Below, piece after piece: positions 12,959 to 14,518 of a stretch of 14,518 nucleotides of DNA. The first letter of the stretch is position 1, and every line of letters begins with the position of its first letter. The notes under the pieces were generated by a model. It was not told where the DNA came from, did no database searches, and saw nothing but the letters and a program-made list of their open reading frames with translations. The position numbers were made by a program, and so were the translations under genes. The DNA comes from Erysipelotrichaceae bacterium (lineage in GTDB: Bacteria > Bacillota_I > Bacilli_A > Erysipelotrichales > Erysipelotrichaceae). The stretch spans positions 1 to 14,518 of the forward strand of contig JANJWY010000201.1 in NCBI GenBank assembly GCA_024709285.1, written 5' to 3'.

Positions 12959-13378
12959 CTTTGCCATCAGTTCAGCAATTTTATTTAGCAGCAACTGATA
13001 TCCCTGTTGCGCATCGTCTACATCAATTACGGTTTGTTCCATCGGACACAAGCCGTTTTTTTCATTATTTGTTATATACGGAACGGTTTTGTCATAGTTG
13101 AAATCAATCTTCTGATCAGATAAATACTGTAACGCATTTTCGCTCATCATCGGCGTGTAGAGGGATTTGATTTTTGAGACGATCATCAGCATTGCGGCTG
13201 CTTTTCCCACAACTTTATCAACTACGATTGCTCCTTCAAGTTCTTCCGGACACTCTTTGAGCCACTTGACCCATGGACGAATTCCCTTAAGATTTGATGT
13301 CAATACCAGATCACCTTTACTGACAATGCAGACGATATCATCCTTATTCAACAATGATTTCATTTCTTCGATGTTCAT
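12953..13378 (-). CDS. DUF1893 domain protein
   Basis: This 141-residue protein belongs to the DUF1893 family; its function is unknown. Family stretches are VCIVSKGDLVLTSNLKGIRP (16-35), DKVVGKAAAMLMIV (54-67), YTPMMSENAL (74-83), DKTVPYI (96-102) and LCPMEQTV (110-117), with conserved C111. It is small, soluble and has no signal peptide. I chose the ATG at 13378 because GAGGG lies six bases upstream and it begins the family's usual N-terminus; a longer frame to 13432 would run through the promoter at 13404-13432. It is transcribed alone from that promoter, between fabF and the shared terminator. Confidence 0.85.
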   Translation of the reverse strand: MNIEEMKSLLNKDDIVCIVSKGDLVLTSNLKGIRPWVKWLKECPEELEGAIVVDKVVGKAAAMLMIVSKIKSLYTPMMSENALQYLSDQKIDFNYDKTVPYITNNEKNGLCPMEQTVIDVDDAQQGYQLLLNKIAELMAKK

Positions 13379-13403
13379 GTTTTCCCTCAGCGTTCTTTCT
13401 ATC

Positions 13404-13432
13404 ATTATAAAAGATATCCATTCGAGAATCAA
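13404..13432 (-). promoter_or_regulatory. Sigma-A promoter of the DUF1893 gene
   Basis: On the minus strand TTGATT (13432-13427) and TATAAT (13409-13404) are 17 bases apart. It is the same -35 and -10 pair as at 207-235. It lies 25 bases before the chosen ATG and independently supports that start. Confidence 0.75.
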
Positions 13433-13484
13433 TCAGCCAAAAAAGCCGATGTGCATAATGCTTTGAGCCGTTTTGTCGTGTGAG

Positions 13485-14518
13485 TCAATATTTTTCCCAC
13501 TTTTTGACGATAAGTGAAACATTATGACCGCCAAATCCCAGATTGTTGCACATGGCATAATTAATATCTGAATGACGCTTTTCCGTAATGATATCAAGAT
13601 TGCATTGTGGATCTAGATGTTCAAGATGAATCGTCGGCGGTAACCAACCGGTTAACAGCGATTTTACGCAAATGATCGTCTCCACAGCACCGCAAGCACC
13701 GAGCAAATGCCCCATATGTGACTTGGTTGATGATACAGCAATCTTACCAGAAGGAAATACCTGGTTGATTGCAATGGCTTCAGTTTTGTCATTGAGCGGT
13801 GTCGAAGTACCGTGAGCATTGATGTAGCCGATATCAATTGGGGATATATTCGCCTCTTCAAGAGCTATTCGCATTGCTTTGACAATCCCTGCACCATCTT
13901 CACTGGGCGCAGTCATGTGGTAAGCATCACAAGCACTGCCATAACCGACAATTTCAGCATATATCACTGCATTTCGTTTGAGAGCATGATTAAGATCTTC
14001 AACAATTACTGCGCCGGCACCTTCACCCATCACAAAACCCGAACGTTCAATATCGAAAGGGATGCTTGCACGGTTAGGATCACTGCTTTCATTGAGTGCT
14101 CTCATGGCCATAAACCCGCCAACACCCAGCGGTGTGATGGATGCTTCACTGGCACCGGCAATCATAATATCTTGCTGACCATATTTAATGCGATGGAATG
14201 CTTCACCAATCGAACTGGTCCCGGCAGCACATCCGGTGACTACACAAGAACATTCACCCAGCGCTTGATGATCGATTGCGACGATCCCGGCAGCCAGGTT
14301 GACCAAGGTCATCGGAATGAAAAACGGGGACACTTTGCTGACACCTTTGGTCATCATGCTTTCCATGGCTTTCTCAAAAGAACCGATACCCCCGATTCCG
14401 GTGGACATGATGACCCCGAATCGACTTTTGTCTATGACACTAATGTCCAGGTTTGCGTGTTCAACGGCTATTTTCGAAGCAATTCGTGCAAATTGCGTGT
14501 AACGGTCATTAAACTTCA
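13485..14518 (-). CDS. fabF: Beta-ketoacyl-ACP synthase II (FabF), 5' end cut by the window edge
   Basis: FabF condenses malonyl-ACP with growing acyl-ACP in cytoplasmic type II fatty acid synthesis. The reverse strand is open from the window edge to the TGA at 13487-13485, giving 343 residues, so roughly the first 65-70 residues of a usual 410-residue enzyme are missing. An internal ATG at 14408 is not the start: the 36 codons before it encode family sequence (FNDRYTQFARIASKIAVEHA ... RFGVIMSTGIGG). The catalytic cysteine is in TGCAAGTSSIGEAF (codon at 14231-14229), and the two histidines are in NAHGTSTPLND and KSHMGHLLGACGA. 'GEGAGAVIVED' and the closing 'NNLGFGGHNVSLIV' are typical. All active-site residues are intact. 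Confidence 0.93.
   Translation of the reverse strand, partial: KFNDRYTQFARIASKIAVEHANLDISVIDKSRFGVIMSTGIGGIGSFEKAMESMMTKGVSKVSPFFIPMTLVNLAAGIVAIDHQALGECSCVVTGCAAGTSSIGEAFHRIKYGQQDIMIAGASEASITPLGVGGFMAMRALNESSDPNRASIPFDIERSGFVMGEGAGAVIVEDLNHALKRNAVIYAEIVGYGSACDAYHMTAPSEDGAGIVKAMRIALEEANISPIDIGYINAHGTSTPLNDKTEAIAINQVFPSGKIAVSSTKSHMGHLLGACGAVETIICVKSLLTGWLPPTIHLEHLDPQCNLDIITEKRHSDINYAMCNNLGFGGHNVSLIVKKWEKY

Noticed and set aside
12355..13101. A 248-codon forward frame overlapping larC, the ECF gene and the DUF1893 gene
   Set aside because: It runs across two real genes and their shared bidirectional terminator, has a histidine- and serine-rich composition of no recognisable family, and is an out-of-frame shadow.
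13441..13484. A possible terminator after fabF on the minus strand
   Set aside because: Only short imperfect pairing (GGCTC or AAAGC with GGCTTTTTT) is visible over a long loop. It is not convincing enough to call.

Overview
The window looks like a chromosomal segment of a low-to-mid GC Gram-positive bacterium (Bacillota). The evidence is strong AGGAGG-type ribosome binding sites, sigma-A promoters of the TTGATT-N17-TATAAT kind, U-tract terminators, TGA used as a stop, and the gene families present. The protein style would fit an Erysipelotrichia-like or clostridial gut organism, but the sequence alone does not fix the genus. No tRNA, rRNA, CRISPR array, insertion sequence or phage module was seen.

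Layout. At the left edge a truncated minus-strand gene with a NERD-type nuclease/helicase N-terminus (1-181) diverges from rmuC (346-1671), which overlaps a DMT/EamA-family transporter gene (1658-2548). Next is a very small self-contained unit, 2684-2901, with a promoter, a leader hairpin, a 39-residue membrane peptide and a terminator. A sugar-acid cluster follows: a CdaR/PucR-type regulator (2941-4080), a GntP-family permease (4202-5614) and glycerate kinase (5672-6808). Together these would import and phosphorylate glycerate or a related sugar acid under the regulator. Two similar inverted repeats lie upstream of the regulator and the permease. After a short promoter-terminator RNA unit (6925-7023) comes a type IV prepilin-like protein (7175-8002) carrying an acidic linker and three chitin-binding-like repeats.

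A 565-base gap (8003-8567) contains a good promoter and an attenuator-like structure. It is followed by a same-strand series: a DUF362 protein with a cysteine-rich C-terminus, LipB octanoyltransferase, a free-standing lipoyl-domain protein, a short-chain dehydrogenase, a broken LarC-like gene with an in-frame TAA and no C-terminal domain, and an ECF transporter S component. LipB, the lipoyl protein and the dehydrogenase are overlapping or coupled, so they look like one functional unit. I do not recognise this combination as a described pathway, and it is the best candidate here for an undescribed system.

The right end is on the minus strand: a DUF1893 protein with its own promoter, sharing a convergent bidirectional terminator with the ECF gene, and fabF (beta-ketoacyl-ACP synthase II), which runs off the window edge.
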